Assembly (NCBI GenBank): GCA_023052935.1
Contig: JAJSOM010000047.1
Coordinates: forward strand, 1-64,000
Reading direction: 5' to 3'
Origin: Piezodorus guildinii
Lineage: Eukaryota > Arthropoda > Insecta > Hemiptera > Pentatomidae
DNA length: 64,000 nucleotides
In this document: positions 22,271-33,858 of the stretch, in pieces
Layout of the letters: each line of letters begins with the position of its first letter
How positions within the stretch are numbered: position 1 is the first letter of the stretch
The notes under the pieces: generated by a model
What the model saw: the letters and a program-made list of their open reading frames with translations, nothing else
The model's database searches: none
What the model was told of the DNA's origin: nothing
Position numbers and translations under genes: made by a program

Positions 22271-22333
22271 TGGCGCCCTCACTTAGCTTCCGCTGGCTCT
22301 CACCAGTGATGCGGCTGAGAGGGAGGCGCTGGG
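22271..22333 (+). other. Conserved GC-rich hairpin in Jockey 3' UTR
   Basis: A GC-rich block in an otherwise AT-rich 3' UTR. 'ggcgccctc' near its start can pair with 'gagggaggcgc' near its end, enclosing 'accagtgatgcgg'. The related minus copy at 42,152-42,216 keeps both arms with compensating differences, while copies B and D lack the block. It may be an RNA recognition structure for the reverse transcriptase. Confidence 0.5.
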
Positions 22334-22632
22334 ATCCTTTGGGCTCTGCTTGTCCTTCCACAAGTGGGGGGACAAGCCCCGTCCGGGGTTCCTGAGCTGA
22401 TTGTAAATATTGTACATAGGTATGAATGAGACATGTTTTGTTTATTTATTTGTTAACTTCATTTATTTGTATTTATTTTGTCTATAAATTTTGTTATTGT
22501 ATACGTTTATTTATTTTGATTTTATTTTATGTAATTTGACTTTCCTTTTGTTTATATTGTAAATATTGTATGAATGAGATCCAGTAGCACTATTATTATT
22601 GTCTATTATGACAAATTGTAATATATACGAAT

Positions 22633-22663
<31 letters not shown>

Positions 22664-22920
22664 TTGATCCCAAGTTAGATTTTTTGAATTAAAGTATTTT
22701 TTCTAAATTCTGAAAGTATGGGACAGCCAGCCAAAAAGTGGAAAAGATCTTCTATTTCATTTGTATTGCACAAACTACATATATTATTTTTCTGCATAAA
22801 ATTTTATAATTTAGGTTTAAAACATCACTTCTGATTTTAATTACCCATCTAATCACCTCCAGTGAACATTTGTCAGTAATGTATTGTAATTTAGTGTGTC
22901 TTGATTAGAACTTCGGTTTC

Positions 22921-23395
22921 CTATAGTAAAAACACAAACAAAGTCAACAGAAATAACAAAGAAAATGATTAATAGTAATAAATTAATATTTAGCTTCTTA
23001 TAATAATTTAGAAAAACAAACTAGACAAGAATAACAAAAAAAGTGAAAATAATATGTTCATATATACAGTGTAAAATAAATTTTAAATGCTTATGAAAAT
23101 GTGTGAAATAAAATACATAAATCTTTTAAATACGATACAAAATTAAATATAGTAAACAATCGTTTATCTCAGCTCTTTTTACTGATTTTTATGGAAATTC
23201 ATTTAAAAATTCAATAGACAGGAAGTAATTCAACAAAAGAGATTTGAACGTCGGAAAAGTATTGGAATGGCGGATATAGTAAGGAATAAACGCCACTAGG
23301 CGTTGATGACCTTAGGGTTTTACGCCTTAAAACCTAAACAAACAAACAGTAAGGAATAGAATCTCACGCGGAAGAGGATCGGAAGTGTTGTTTAG
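22921..23395 (-). mobile_element. LINE 3' end ('L3' family), degraded
   Basis: Similar over most of its length to 10,680-11,110, for example 'gataaattaaaaggtagctt' there against 'aataaattaatatttagctt' here, and 'gaggaagtgatc' against 'caggaagtaatt'. No usable frame remains. Confidence 0.55.
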
Positions 23396-24635
23396 GTTTA
23401 ATAGACTCAAATCTATTACTGTTAATTAGTATAACATAGTTCCTAAAATGTATTAACTGTTTTTGAAGTCAATGATCTTCAATATAGATAACTTGTTTAA
23501 GGATCGCTGAATATGAACCATATAGGAAAGATTATACAATGGACGTCAAAAGTTTGAGACGACCTATGGTTTACATTAATTAATCTGTTTGAATTTTTTA
23601 GCGGCGATTTGAAGCTCGCATTTTTTCTCTTGGTGTATTATGTGGGTTGAACTACGCAATTCAACTGAAATTGATTCTTTTTAAAAGTTTTTAATAAAAA
23701 AAAAAAAAAAAAAATCATATGTGCAGTGTACTTTTTACAACTTTGGCAATCAAGAAATCTATAAATCAAATTAAGGATAAAATTTATCTTCTCTATTTAC
23801 CTTATCGAATTACTAAAAGTAAATAAATCCAGACACAAATATCACATTGTTTATTCTTATTTATTTTTATCACGTGAGAAGTCTGAGTATTAATTAGACT
23901 TTATCAAATTATTTTTTATTATCTATATTTATAAAAGAAAGTGGCATTTAACTCGATTTTCTGGTCATCGCAGTTTCTCAAAAACGACTATGGTTGTGAA
24001 GATGGAATTGCTCCTGGAAACTCGTCTTACCGTCTAGATGTGCAATAAGGCTGGGTTTCGGAAAATTCGTCCTCTTAAGTGATATAAAAAATATTTTTCT
24101 TAAACGTAAAACAAAATTGGTTTTCGAATAACTCAAAAACTATACGCATCCTCAAAAACTATAAGTACTCATTTGAATGACAATCGAATTTCTAACTACC
24201 TAATAGCAAAATCATCTTAATCTGACCTGTAATAGCATAGATACTAAAATATTTATAACAAATATGTTTAGGTATATTTCGTCACTAGCCATGTTTCGTA
24301 GGTAGGTTTCTATCGAATTCATATGTTTTATTGTTGTTGTTTTTTTTTTTAAATGATCAATAGGCTAAAAAAGGTTTAATTTTTAAAAAGATAATAGAAC
24401 TTAGTCCTGACTCCTAAAAAAATTTCGAGCATATGCACTTGCAATGGCACACCCCCGAGTAGAAAAAATACGCATTTATTTTAAATAGAAGTTACGATGG
24501 TGTAGAATAATAATGTTTTAAAGCAAAAATTTCACTATTAGATAATCACTGGTATAGCTACTTGCGTTATTCATTCTTCATTTAAAAAAAAAAAAAATAA
24601 ATAAAATTAACTAATTTTGATTTATGTTTTTACTT
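23396..24635. other. Gene-free stretch with a possible Helitron-like segment
   Basis: No coding frame. The part at 23,925-24,260 ('tctatatttataaaagaaag', then 'tcaaaaacgactatgg' and 'taactcaaaaactatacgc') resembles the start of non-autonomous Helitron-type repeats common in insects, but this is from memory and unverified. Poly-A or poly-T runs lie at 23,698-23,715 and 24,340-24,350. Confidence 0.3.
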
Positions 24636-24639
24636 TCAC

Positions 24640-25500
24640 TTACTATATATAGTAAGGAAAAGTATTGCGATCGTGAAAATTTTCGAGTTCCAGTTTTCAA
24701 CGGAAATACACGTTTTAGGGTCCCCTGAGTCCAAGTGTGTGTGTGTGTGGTAACTCCCGGGCGAAAACAAAAGTCCTATGAAACTGTAATTTCATATTTA
24801 ATACAACTATACGCCCGAGATGTTACAAAAACTTTTTCATCTAAATCGGCTAACCAGAAGAGCCACTTTATACTATGTATATTGCACCTTTTTATGATTT
24901 TCTCAAAAAAGGCTCCGACGATTTTGATTAAAATTAAAAAACTAAATTCGAAGTAAAATTTAATGGGGTTTAATGTCATTTAGGTTTCATTCTGATTAAA
25001 ATAGTCTTGACTGTGCTTAAATGCCGATATTTTAAATTTTCTTCTTCTTAAGTATCTTTAAATTTGTATATTCTATAAAAATAACCATATCATCTTGTTT
25101 GCATTGATAAATAACAAATAAATATGCATGTTGAGCTAATTTAAAAAACAACTAAAGGAGAAAACTGAATAAATATTTTTTTAATGTAAATTTTTGTTTT
25201 TTAACTTAAGAACAGTAATATACATGTATAATATACCGTTAAAAAGCTAACGATTTTATAAAAAATATTATCTCATACACAAGCTTTTAAAAGTTAATAG
25301 AGAGTGATGAAAAGCCGATAAATGATTATTTTAGATAATAATATGATAGATTTTTTAATAAAAAAAAGATTCTATAGAAATTTAATTTATTTAATTCTCT
25401 AATGGTTTCACTAATTTTTATCTTTGACGGTATTTGAAGATTCTTTGATCGATTTTTAAAAAGAAGGTAAGTGAAAGTCGTATGTTGCCCGCACCAGATT
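24640..25500 (-). repeat. Repeat R, copy 6 (minus), near complete
   Basis: Runs from 'actttcacttactatatata' at 24,641 to 'gtaagtgaaagtcgtatgtt' at 25,470. Its two ends therefore show the inverted motif actttcacttac/gtaagtgaaagt. Length is about 0.86 kb, which I take as the basic size of the family. The palindrome 'cttactatatatagtaag' lies at the left end. Confidence 0.8.
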
Positions 25501-25505
25501 TTTAT

Positions 25506-26365
25506 ATTTATGCTTAAATTGAATAATGAAGAGATTCTTTAAAATAAACATATGCTCTTGTTAATTTCACTTTTGAATATGATGATCTAAAATTCCCAAA
25601 GCGATACTCCCTAAATCGGTCTGACATAAATGACACTTCATTCAAATTGAAAACCGCAGGGGTGGATATAGGAGTTTAGAAATTACATGTTATAGATTAC
25701 GAATACCAAATAGGTCTAAGAAATATGACTTTTGATGATGACAGCTAAATCAGTAGATTTATAAAAAAAAAAATCAGGGATGGTGAAATATACAGTGCAT
25801 AAATCGATGGTTGTTGATTTCCTCTTCGCAATGGTGCCTTAAGAATGAGAAACTTAAAATGTCAGGTATTTGCATAAGTGACTGATGCTGGAAGATCCCT
25901 CCCGTCCTGAATACAAATTTGTTGGCAGCTTCATCCCACATTTTTCACAATCACTCAAATTATTCACAGAATAAATATTCGTTTCGTCTCCGTTACACTC
26001 TTTCTCAAATACTTCTAGCAAGGATAGGTCCCAAATATGTCTCACCGAATTTGATGGTATTTTGTTTTAGATAAAACTAGACATTAAAAAATTTTACTCT
26101 GCAAATTATTAGGGATCAACACTACCTAAGAGATCAGTAAAAAAATATAAAATTTTGCGCGCACACAAAATACAAGAAAAACACATTTTATTTAATATCT
26201 CTGGTTCTAGTGAAGGTAGAAAAATAAGTTTAGGTCAAAATCACCCAATTAAAAAGCAAAATAATTTTAAAAAATAAGACATTGACATATTAAATTAATA
26301 TGTTTGATAATAACTCTAAAAATATAAATAATCTCGTCAAATCACTACTTTTAATATGGATATCT
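25506..26365. other. Gene-free stretch
   Basis: AT-rich. I see only short frames without recognisable motifs. Its last bases form the left target duplication of Jockey D. Confidence 0.5.
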
Positions 26366-26376
26366 AAAAACTGTTA

Positions 26377-27180
26377 ACCTTTACTCTTAGACGAAAATCC
26401 TGTCCGCCAGTTTATTTCAACTCATTACCGATTCCTCTCTCAGATACAGTCCGGTATCTTGGCTTACTGTTAGACAAAAGATTGACTTGGAACCCACATA
26501 CAAGACTTAAAAGACAAGAACTCAACCGACGATTCGGACAGTTATACCGACTACTCAACAGAAAATCTGAACTTACAGTTGAAAACAAATTATTAATCTA
26601 CAAGACAATACTGAAGCCCATCTGGACCTACGGACTTGAACTGTGGGGGACAGCTAAACGTTCTAACATCAAACGCATTCAATCCTTTCAATCCAAAGTC
26701 CTCCGTACAATAGTAAATGCTCCTTATTATGTCTCCAATTATACCTTGCACCACGACCTTAATGTTCCATTTATTTCAGACCTAATTCCATCCAAATTTT
26801 CCAAATTCCACCAGCACCTCATTCATCATCCTAATCCTTTAGCTCAATCCCTATCCAGCTCCACTCATCCATACAACCCACCTAGAAGGTTGAAACGGCA
26901 GTGGCCCCCGCGACCTTTTGTAAATATATTGGAGTTCTAGCACTGGCTAGATTCTCCACTCAATGTGATGTATGTATGAGTGTGTGTATGTGTATATAGG
27001 TATAAGTGAATTATTGACTTTTGTATTGATTCATTATTGTGTATATATTTTATTGTAATTTTATGTTGTGTAAATATTGTATGAATGTAGTATGTTTGAT
27101 ATCATTCAGCAATACTATTAATGTCCAAATTGGGACCGATTGTAAAATATTCTCAATAAAAATTGTTATTATGAAAAAAA
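26377..27180 (+). mobile_element. Jockey 3' end, copy D (B/C family)
   Basis: A strongly 5'-truncated copy starting in the reverse transcriptase C-terminus. It ends after 'ctcaataaaaattgttatta' in a short A-run. A target duplication of ctgtta plus up to five preceding A's lies at 26,366-26,376 and 27,176-27,186. Sequence identity to copy B is high. Confidence 0.85.
26378..26940 (+). pseudogene. Jockey ORF2 C-terminal fragment (copy D)
   Basis: The frame covers TWNPHTRLKRQELNRRFGQL to NPPRRLKRQWP, which aligns with the C-terminal 180 residues of copies B and C. An extra C in the 'tggcccccgcga' run shifts the frame just after RQWP, so the tail differs. At codon 760 of the family it has CAA, confirming that the TAA in copy B is a private mutation. 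Confidence 0.85.
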
Positions 27181-27784
27181 CTGTTATCAGATTAAGATTC
27201 TTTATTTTTTGTTAGGAACAAATTTTTTATTAAACGTTATTAAAAGTACTGTTTTGATGACATTATCACCCAGAATAAAACGTAATTAATTTAGTGGCTA
27301 ATTTTTATTTTATTTTTTAATTGTTTTATTTTGAAATAATGCAATCTGCCCAATCATGGACAATGAGTGTTAATGTCATAAGCTACCATTCATTCTATTT
27401 GTACAATAAATAAAAAAAAGTCTAGTTTTCAACCTACATATTTAAGGAACCCCAGAGTCGACATGGCCAAGTTCAGCACAAATGTTTGTGCGTGGGTCTG
27501 TGTATTTTTATGTCCGTGTGTGGTAAGTCTAGAACGAAAACGATAAGCCGTACGGAACTGAAATTTCATATTTAAGACAACTATGCGCCCTAGATGTTAC
27601 AGCGACTTTCAGCAAAAAACACTCAAAGGATTTTGATTAAACTGACTATATAGATGTAAAATTCAATGGGCATTAGTATGATATAATATTCATTCTGATT
27701 GAAATAGTCTGACATGGCTTTAATGCCGATATTTTAAATTTCTTCCCTTAAAGTATCTTTAATATTGTATATTGGAAACAATTA

Positions 27785-28941
27785 TTTTTTACAATCAAAT
27801 ATTTTTCTTACGTCAAAGATTAGAGAAAAAAATGGAATATAACGGTGTAGTCCATCAACTTTATATCGATTTTAAAAATGCTTATGATTCAATAGACCGT
27901 GAGAAGCTATATAACATCATGATTGAACAGGGAATACCTAGGAAGTTAGTAAACCTAGTAGAGATGTGTTTGTCGGAAACATTTCATAAAGTTAGAATCG
28001 GTCATAATTACTCCGAGAGATTTGAGGTGCGATCGAGTTTGGAACAGGGTGACTCCCTTTCACCTGTGTTATTTAATATAGCTTTAGAATATGTCATAGA
28101 AAAGGTGATGTGCATCGAGAAAGGCTTAAATATGGGTGACAAGATTCCGCTTTCAAGACATGCCGATGTTTTGGGTTTTGACGCGGGAACCATACAACTA
28201 AATACAAGTGTGTTAATAAAAACTGGTAAACAAATAGGTCTCGAATTAAATACCGGTAAGACGAAATATATGATTAGTAGCAGAAATGGTGGCGATCTTG
28301 ATGATATTAAAATATCAGGGCATACTTTTGAACACGTAGAGAAATTCAAGTATTTAGGTTCAATTATAACTAGAAAAAATGAAATCCAGGAAGAAATAAA
28401 ATCCCGGTTAAAGGTGGGAAATGCGTGTTATTATTCAGTTGCTAAGTTACATATTTCGCGGCTTCTGTCTAAAAACTTAAAGGTTAGAATTTATAAAACT
28501 ATTATTCTCTCGACGGTTCTTTACGGATGTGAAACGTGTCCGCTTACTTTAAAGGATGAACAGCGGCTTATGGTATTCGAAAATAACGTACTGCGTGAAA
28601 TATTTGGTCCAGAGAGAGATGAGGCCACTGGGGAGTTTAGAAGGTTGCACAAAGCGGAACTTGTATCCAGTGAATATAATTGAGTTGATAGCATCGCGGA
28701 GACTCAAATGGGCATGTAAAGTTGTTGGGCACGGTGAGGAGCGGATTCCAAGAAAGTTGGTATTCGCTGAACTGACTGGTTGGCATCCGAAAGGTAGGCC
28801 GAAGCGTCGATGGGAGGATTGCGTTAAGGCTGTTCTCGGGGGCTTGGGCTTGAACTGTGAACATTGGACGAGTCTGTGTAGGCGGAATTTGGTGGTATCG
28901 GCATCGAACCTTTGGGTTCGCTGAGCCTATTATTATTATTC
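27785..28941 (+). mobile_element. RTE-like LINE, 5'-truncated
   Basis: A 1,157-bp copy ending in (ATT)n. A 10-bp target duplication, gaaacaatta, lies at 27,775-27,784 and 28,942-28,951 inside repeat R. Relatives lie at 2,927-8,262 (minus), 39,840-40,085 and 56,001-56,400. Confidence 0.88.
27800..28924 (+). pseudogene. RTE-like reverse transcriptase, damaged
   Basis: An open frame to 28,683 carries YIDFKNAYDSIDREKLYNIM, EQGDSLSPVLFNIALEYVI and, near the end, YKTIILSTVLYGCETCPLTL followed by FENNVLREIFGPERDEATGE. This pattern is typical of the endonuclease-reverse transcriptase proteins widespread in insects. The catalytic YADD position reads HADV (28,159-28,170) and several residues are missing there, so polymerase activity is lost. 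After a frameshift near 28,665 the C-terminus continues in another frame (IELIASRRLKWACKVVG, then RPKRRWEDCVKAVLGGLGL) to 28,924. The endonuclease domain is absent. Confidence 0.85.
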
Positions 28942-29350
28942 GAAACAATTAGCCATATCATCTTGTTATCATTGATAAAAAAAAAAAGGAAAATATATAA
29001 TTTAAACGGATTTGATATTCTACTAAAGGAGAAAAGTCAAGATATTTTTAAAAATAAATTTTGGTTTTTTGATAATAACAACAGTAGTTATATGGACGAA
29101 TAATATACCGTTGGATAGCTAAAAAAATCATAATAAGTATTATCTTATAAAGAAAATTGTAAAAATTAATGATGAGAAATAGTAAGCCAATGAAACTAAC
29201 CGATTCTTGTTGATAATTATATAATAGTTTATTTAATAAAACAAGTGTTTCTATTGGAACTCAATGTCATTAATTTATTTACATACCTTAATTTAATTTT
29301 TACAACGCAGGTAAGTGACACAAAGCAGTGTGCTTCGCGCATCAGATTTT

Positions 29351-29983
29351 TAAAAGAATAAATTAAATAATAAGAGATCTTTAATCATTAATTTAATATG
29401 ACCATGCAAAATTTTGCAGATCCTGTTGTGCAGTTGTGTGGTATTACCTTGTTCGTGTTTGAGTTGGCATCAAAGGAGAAAGTTTCGCAGTGCTAAGTTC
29501 CCGATTCTGTATTATGGTTCTCGTAATTATGGTTCGTGCATTATATATGGTTCTCAACTTTCCGGATGAAACAATAGTTTCCAACCAACTACTTTCGGAA
29601 TCATGATTAAATTCTTTATGATACTGCTTATTGTTCTTATTATTCATGTCTTTGTTCATTGGGACCCATGTAAGTTTCATTTCAATTCCGAAGGTTGGGA
29701 TTTGTGTTATTCTCCTATACTTTATTCACATGTAGGTCCACAGCTGGCCACTAAGCAACTCAAACTTGGGCTAATTACTAAAACTACTAACCATTAGTAA
29801 ATGACTAATAACCAAGAGAAGTTTCAGGGGTTTTTAGAGACGATAAATTTATAAAAACATATCTGCGGCAGCTGCAAGAGTATGCTAGAATAATGGAATT
29901 TGGGAGAGTGCAACTTTGTAGAGCACGTTTCATTCAGATTTTTTATTTTATTATTTACCACAATTTCTTTATCGAAAAAATCT
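29351..29983. other. Gene-free stretch
   Basis: The first 60 bases resemble the sequence beyond the end of R copy 6 ('ttaaataataagagat'), so R may extend further. The remainder shows no recognisable feature. Confidence 0.45.
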
Positions 29984-30025
29984 TTTTGCGCGTAACACAC
30001 GTTTCCACTTTTCTTCGTTGTTAAA

Positions 30026-31077
30026 TCTTTATTTTTTCATTTTAAACATATTTATTGATATTAAAACCGTATACAAAATACATCAAGTAAATGTGATGGA
30101 CATATGGTAAACTGACATGAAATACATGTGGAGACATCACCCATTCGCAGCACTCTAAATATATCCTAAACTAGAAGGTATCGGGGCCATCTTCTTTTCA
30201 GACGCCTCGGAGGGTTATCAGAAATTGAGGAGGAAAGCAGAATGGAAACCAGTGGAATGGAAAATAGAGTGGAAATGGAGTTTTTCATGGAATGAATGAT
30301 ACCTGGTTCGGGCTAAATCAGTAATATATAGAACATTAAGGTCTTTATGGATAAGTTTATTCGTGACAAAATATGGATCATTAAGGATTTTACGAAGGAT
30401 TTTGGATTGTAAGGATTGGATATTGAGAGGATTTCGATGGTTTAGTAGAGCCCTTTAGCTCTACTCCGTAAGTCCAGATAGGTCTTATGATGTTCATTTA
30501 GATGAGTCTTTTGTAGTTAAGAGGAAGCTTTGACCGTTTGTCTAGTAAGTGTTGAAGTAACCGAAAGCGGCGAACAGTTTCTTGTCGTATCAATCTAGTG
30601 TGGGGATTCCATGTTAGACGTTTGTCAAGTATATGTCCTAGGTAGCGGATCTGTTCAACAGGGACAAGCGGAATATTATTAAAGGATACTGTAGGGCAGG
30701 ATGTCATAGGTTTACGACGAAGGGTAAAAGTTATTTGGCAGGATTAGTTGGAATTTATTTTAATTCGCCAATTCTGACACCATACCTCATGGTCTCTGAT
30801 GTGGGATTGGAGAGTTTAACTGATAACACACAAGTGTCAATGGCAAAGGTAGAAAGGAAAGTGTCAAGATGGGTTGGGACATCAGCTGAATAGACTGTAT
30901 GAAGAATGGGTCCTAGAATGCTGCCTTCAGGAACACCAGCAGACTGAGGAAAGAAGGAGGAGTAGGAATTATTGTGGATTATCATAAAGGGTCTATTAGG
31001 GAGGTATGACTGGATAATAAGAAAATATGTAGGAGGGAGGAATGTTCGGAGTTTGTAAAGCAATCCCGGTTGCCAGA
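30026..31077 (-). mobile_element. Jockey-clade LINE 3' part, copy E (second family)
   Basis: A 5'-truncated copy of a second Jockey family, with relatives at 36,593, 37,579 and 56,401. A 10-bp target duplication, cgttgttaaa, lies at 30,016-30,025 and 31,078-31,087. The 3' end carries the family's tail motif ('aaacatatttattgatatt' on the plus strand). Confidence 0.85.
30210..31063 (-). pseudogene. Jockey ORF2 fragment, broken (copy E)
   Basis: The pieces read in order on the minus strand. LRTFLPPTYFLIIQSYLPNR is followed by PQSAGVPEGSILGPILHTVY and FLSTFAIDTCVLS, where FADD has become FAID. Then comes IPLVPVEQIRYLGHILDKRL, and last the terminal PPRRLK-like motif near 30,200. A deletion around 30,785-30,830 and several frameshifts separate the pieces. 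It is inactive. Confidence 0.8.
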
Positions 31078-31108
31078 CGTTGTTAAAATTAATTTAAGAT
31101 TTTTCAAA

Positions 31109-31600
31109 TCTATACTAATTTTATAAAGCTGGAGAGTTTCTTTGTTTTTTAACGCGCATTTACAAATTCTTTTTGCGTTGGATAGTCCATTTATCGAGGA
31201 AGGCTATAGGCTATATTACATCACGCTGCGACCAATAGGAGTGAAGAATCGGTGGAAAATGTGGAAAAAACGGGAGAAATTAACCTCGTATTGCAATGAT
31301 TCTAAATGACTTACCGTTTAATTTTAAAATAATTTAATTTCCCGTTAAGCTATCTTTTGTTGTAACAATTACAGGGGCAAACATTTAAACACGTAGGAAT
31401 CGTTACGTTAAGACTGCTTTACACACGGCCAACCATGTACCAATATGTCGCATTGCCAAGATCCTTCAAAGTAAACAACCACCTTTTACATACGTATGAT
31501 ACCGTCGAAATCATAACAGATTTATAAATTGAACCATCAACATTTTCGACAGAAGTATTTGAGCTAGATTGTTAAGAAGAGATTTTTTTTTTATTCATTT
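31109..31600 (+). mobile_element. Possible Helitron-like repeat (5' end)
   Basis: Starts abruptly within repeat R as 'tctatactaattttataaag', preceded by A. Further on come 'aattctttttgcgttggata' and 'ctataggctatattacatca'. I recall similar starts in widely dispersed non-autonomous Helitron-type repeats of animals. The TC start after an A fits Helitron ends, but I could not find a CTRR end with hairpin. Confidence 0.3.
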
Positions 31601-32913
31601 ATTTTTTTTTTATAAACCTAGCTGTAAAACACAATACAGAAAAAAAAGGCATATATTTAAGTGATTCGTAAATAATAATTTCTATTGTTAAATGATTTAA
31701 TCTGAAAGAAATGTTTCTTCGAAATTCTTTTTTTTTTTCTTTTTCTTTACAAATCATACTTTATTTAAAAGTTCTTGAATAGATTTTTACAATGGAGCTA
31801 AGTGAAAATCGTGTGTTTTTTCTGTACTAAAATTTAAAAGTGTGTTTGGATATGGCGTGTAAAAACGGTACTCTTCAAAATTTAAATATGGAATGATTTT
31901 AAGATTTGCAAACAAGAAAATTCATTTTTTATTAACAAGTTCGTTTTAATCCATCTTACTTATTGAACTTTAATATTGCATCCATAATTACAACTTTTGT
32001 TTCATCTGTGTCAAGGACAGAGACTTGTGTATTTTCTTCTAAAAGCATACCATCATCAAAAAAGTTGTCTAAGATTCCAAAGTAATATAAAACTTGAAGA
32101 ATATTCTGATCTGCATAGCTAGACAGCATTGTGCACTGTATTCGCTTTGACCTTAATATTTTTAATATACACAGAATTCTGTCAATGCTATAAATATATT
32201 ATATCAATTATTGAAGATAATAACTTTGAATTTGTTTAATTTAGTTTTTTTTATCTTTATTAATCATTTTCTTTTATATTGGTAAAAACATAACCCTGTC
32301 AAATAAAGCCTGAAAATTGATTGTATTTAATCGAAAAAAAAAACTATCCATGGAAATACTTGATAAATATAAAATCGAGAAAAAATTATATTAAATATAT
32401 ATTTGATAAATATAAAAAAACATGAAGGCTCTTAAACATTCTGTCATCATACCAAGCTTTCAAATAAAAAAAAAAAAAAAAAAAAAAATGAATCAAATAA
32501 CTTCCAAAAATTTCATATGAAAATTCCTCATAAAAATAAGGACATAATAGCCTGAAAACTTCCAAGAACTCTGTTTCTCAAACTATTTCCACGATGTGTT
32601 TAAGGTGATGTTTCAAATTTGTTTGTCTTGGTTTCTTGCTTATATTTTCATTATTTAATTCAATATTTAAACGTTGTTTTTTTTCATTTTGATGTACATA
32701 TTTTGATTAATCTATTTCTTTCTTATTTTGTTTTATGTTCGTCCTATTTTATTTTTTTAATTAAAATATCAAATTATAGCTTGAATTAATATCTAGTACC
32801 ATTCCCCTTTTAGTATCTTATTATATTTTTTAAATAATTCATTATAACTTTACTAAATATTTTTACGATAGGGGTTAATAAAATCTGTCCAATTACCAAC
32901 AAAAGCTGTTCAG
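31601..32913. other. Gene-free stretch with an R end fragment
   Basis: AT-rich, with long T-runs (31,590-31,612) and a 24-base A-run at about 32,466. At 31,765-31,850 a minus-strand R end is visible ('agctaagtgaaaatcgtgtg'). I recognise nothing else. Confidence 0.45.
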
Positions 32914-33384
32914 ACTATAATATTAAAACATTCAATAAAGCACCCACTACCTTCCATTCATCATCCAATTACTTTATTTCCTAAGTCTTTTAACACCTTT
33001 TTTTTTCCATCTTAGTCGACGTTTCGGGGTTGTTTCCCCATTTTCAAGACTGAAACTATTTTTTATACTTACATTATTGAATAAAATTACATTGTTTAAA
33101 TATTTTTCTTTGAAAAATGAAGCTTAGCAATTTGTCAAAACTATTTTAAACTAATTAACTTTAATTACCTTATTCCTTGCTACAACATTTTTCATTCTTC
33201 ATTATATCTTATAGCACACTGCTACTTGTCTATTGGCTCACTGTTTCCATTATATTTCTATTTTAAACCTTTGTACCTTTTCAGTATTCCGGTGTAATCC
33301 TTATTGCTTTTTATTTATTTTTATTTTTACCTCTATTAATTATTTGTTCTAATTATGGTTCTTGGGCTATTGTTTTATTTATTT

Positions 33385-33858
33385 TTAAAATTGTATCTTA
33401 TTTATGATATCTGTATAATGAGTTCCTAAGTTTTTTGTATCTGTTTTATAATTTATTGTCCTGCTATTATTTTTGGTTATATGGATTGCTTCTAGTAGTT
33501 TTCTATTTCTATTATTTTGAGATGTGTCTAAAATTACTGTGTTTTCGAAGTTAAATTTGTGTTGTTTTATTAAACTATGGGATGATAATGCTGTTGCGTT
33601 TGTGTTTTTTATATTTTTACAATTGGATATATGTTGGTTTATTCTTGTTTTTAATTTTTTAGATGTTTCACCTATATATATGCCTTCACAATCTTTGCAG
33701 TCTATTTTGTATATTGCATTTTGCTTGTCCATTTTTTCTATTTTGTCTTTCATTTTGCTTAAATATTTTTCTAATTTGTTATTATTGTATAGGCCAAATG
33801 ATATGTTTGGGTGATCATATTTTTTAAAAATACTTTTTATGGATTCTGTCAACACCAC
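33385..33858 (-). CDS. GIY-YIG endonuclease segment in the inverted PLE 1 copy
   Basis: A 157-codon open frame containing the C-terminal GIY-YIG nuclease of Penelope proteins. A cysteine cluster (YKIDCKDCEGIYIG) is followed by ETSKKLKTRINQHISNC and a downstream HSLIKQHKFNFENTVIL, LLEAIHI. The start lies at the inversion junction, so it is a fragment, not a complete gene. It keeps a Lys codon (NNNKLEKYLS) at a site where the plus-strand copy of the same element has a stop, so it preserves an older, intact state of this region. Confidence 0.8.
   Translation of the reverse strand: MVLTESIKSIFKKYDHPNISFGLYNNNKLEKYLSKMKDKIEKMDKQNAIYKIDCKDCEGIYIGETSKKLKTRINQHISNCKNIKNTNATALSSHSLIKQHKFNFENTVILDTSQNNRNRKLLEAIHITKNNSRTINYKTDTKNLGTHYTDIINKIQF

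Larger units (their letters stand above)
17874..22660 (+). mobile_element. Full-length Jockey-clade LINE, copy C
   Basis: A 4,787-bp element ending in a poly-A of 28 (22,633-22,660). A 12-bp target duplication, tatttgatccca, lies at 17,862-17,873 and 22,661-22,672. It contains a 335-bp leader with a strongly pyrimidine-rich part (18,113-18,205), an intact ORF1, an ORF2 whose last residues are frameshifted, and a 3' UTR with a GC-rich hairpin. Copies B and D and the minus-strand copy at 41,840-42,814 are relatives. Confidence 0.92.
17415..22920 (-). mobile_element. Older LINE 3' end split by Jockey C
   Basis: Minus-strand LINE remnant in two parts, 17,415-17,861 and 22,673-22,920. The right part encodes a zinc-finger-like C-terminus, CSLCNTNEIEDLFHFLAGC. 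After a one-base frame loss, the frame continues across the Jockey insertion site as NLTWDQILKLINGKDRLG. The layout matches the fragment at 37,445-39,175 (CSICDSKEDENIIHLLGKC). Such CxxC..H..C tails are common in insect LINE ORF2 proteins. A (TAA)n-type tail lies at 17,415. Confidence 0.68.
27440..29350 (-). repeat. Repeat R, copy 7 (minus), split by an RTE-like LINE
   Basis: Left part 27,440-27,784 (degenerate CA-rich block, 'cgccctagatgttacag', 'tcattctgattgaaatagtc') and right part 28,942-29,350 ('gccatatcatcttgtta', 'aatataccgttggatagct', ending 'caggtaagtgacac' then 'cttcgcgcatcaga'). The LINE between them is flanked by a 10-bp duplication. Confidence 0.78.
29984..31108 (+). repeat. Repeat R, copy 8 (left end), split by Jockey E
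   Basis: 'ttttgcgcgtaacacacg' and 'cttcgttgttaaa' (29,984-30,025) are the R left end. The continuation 'ttaaaattaatttaag' resumes at 31,083 after Jockey E, and at 31,109 the sequence changes to an unrelated repeat. Confidence 0.7.
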
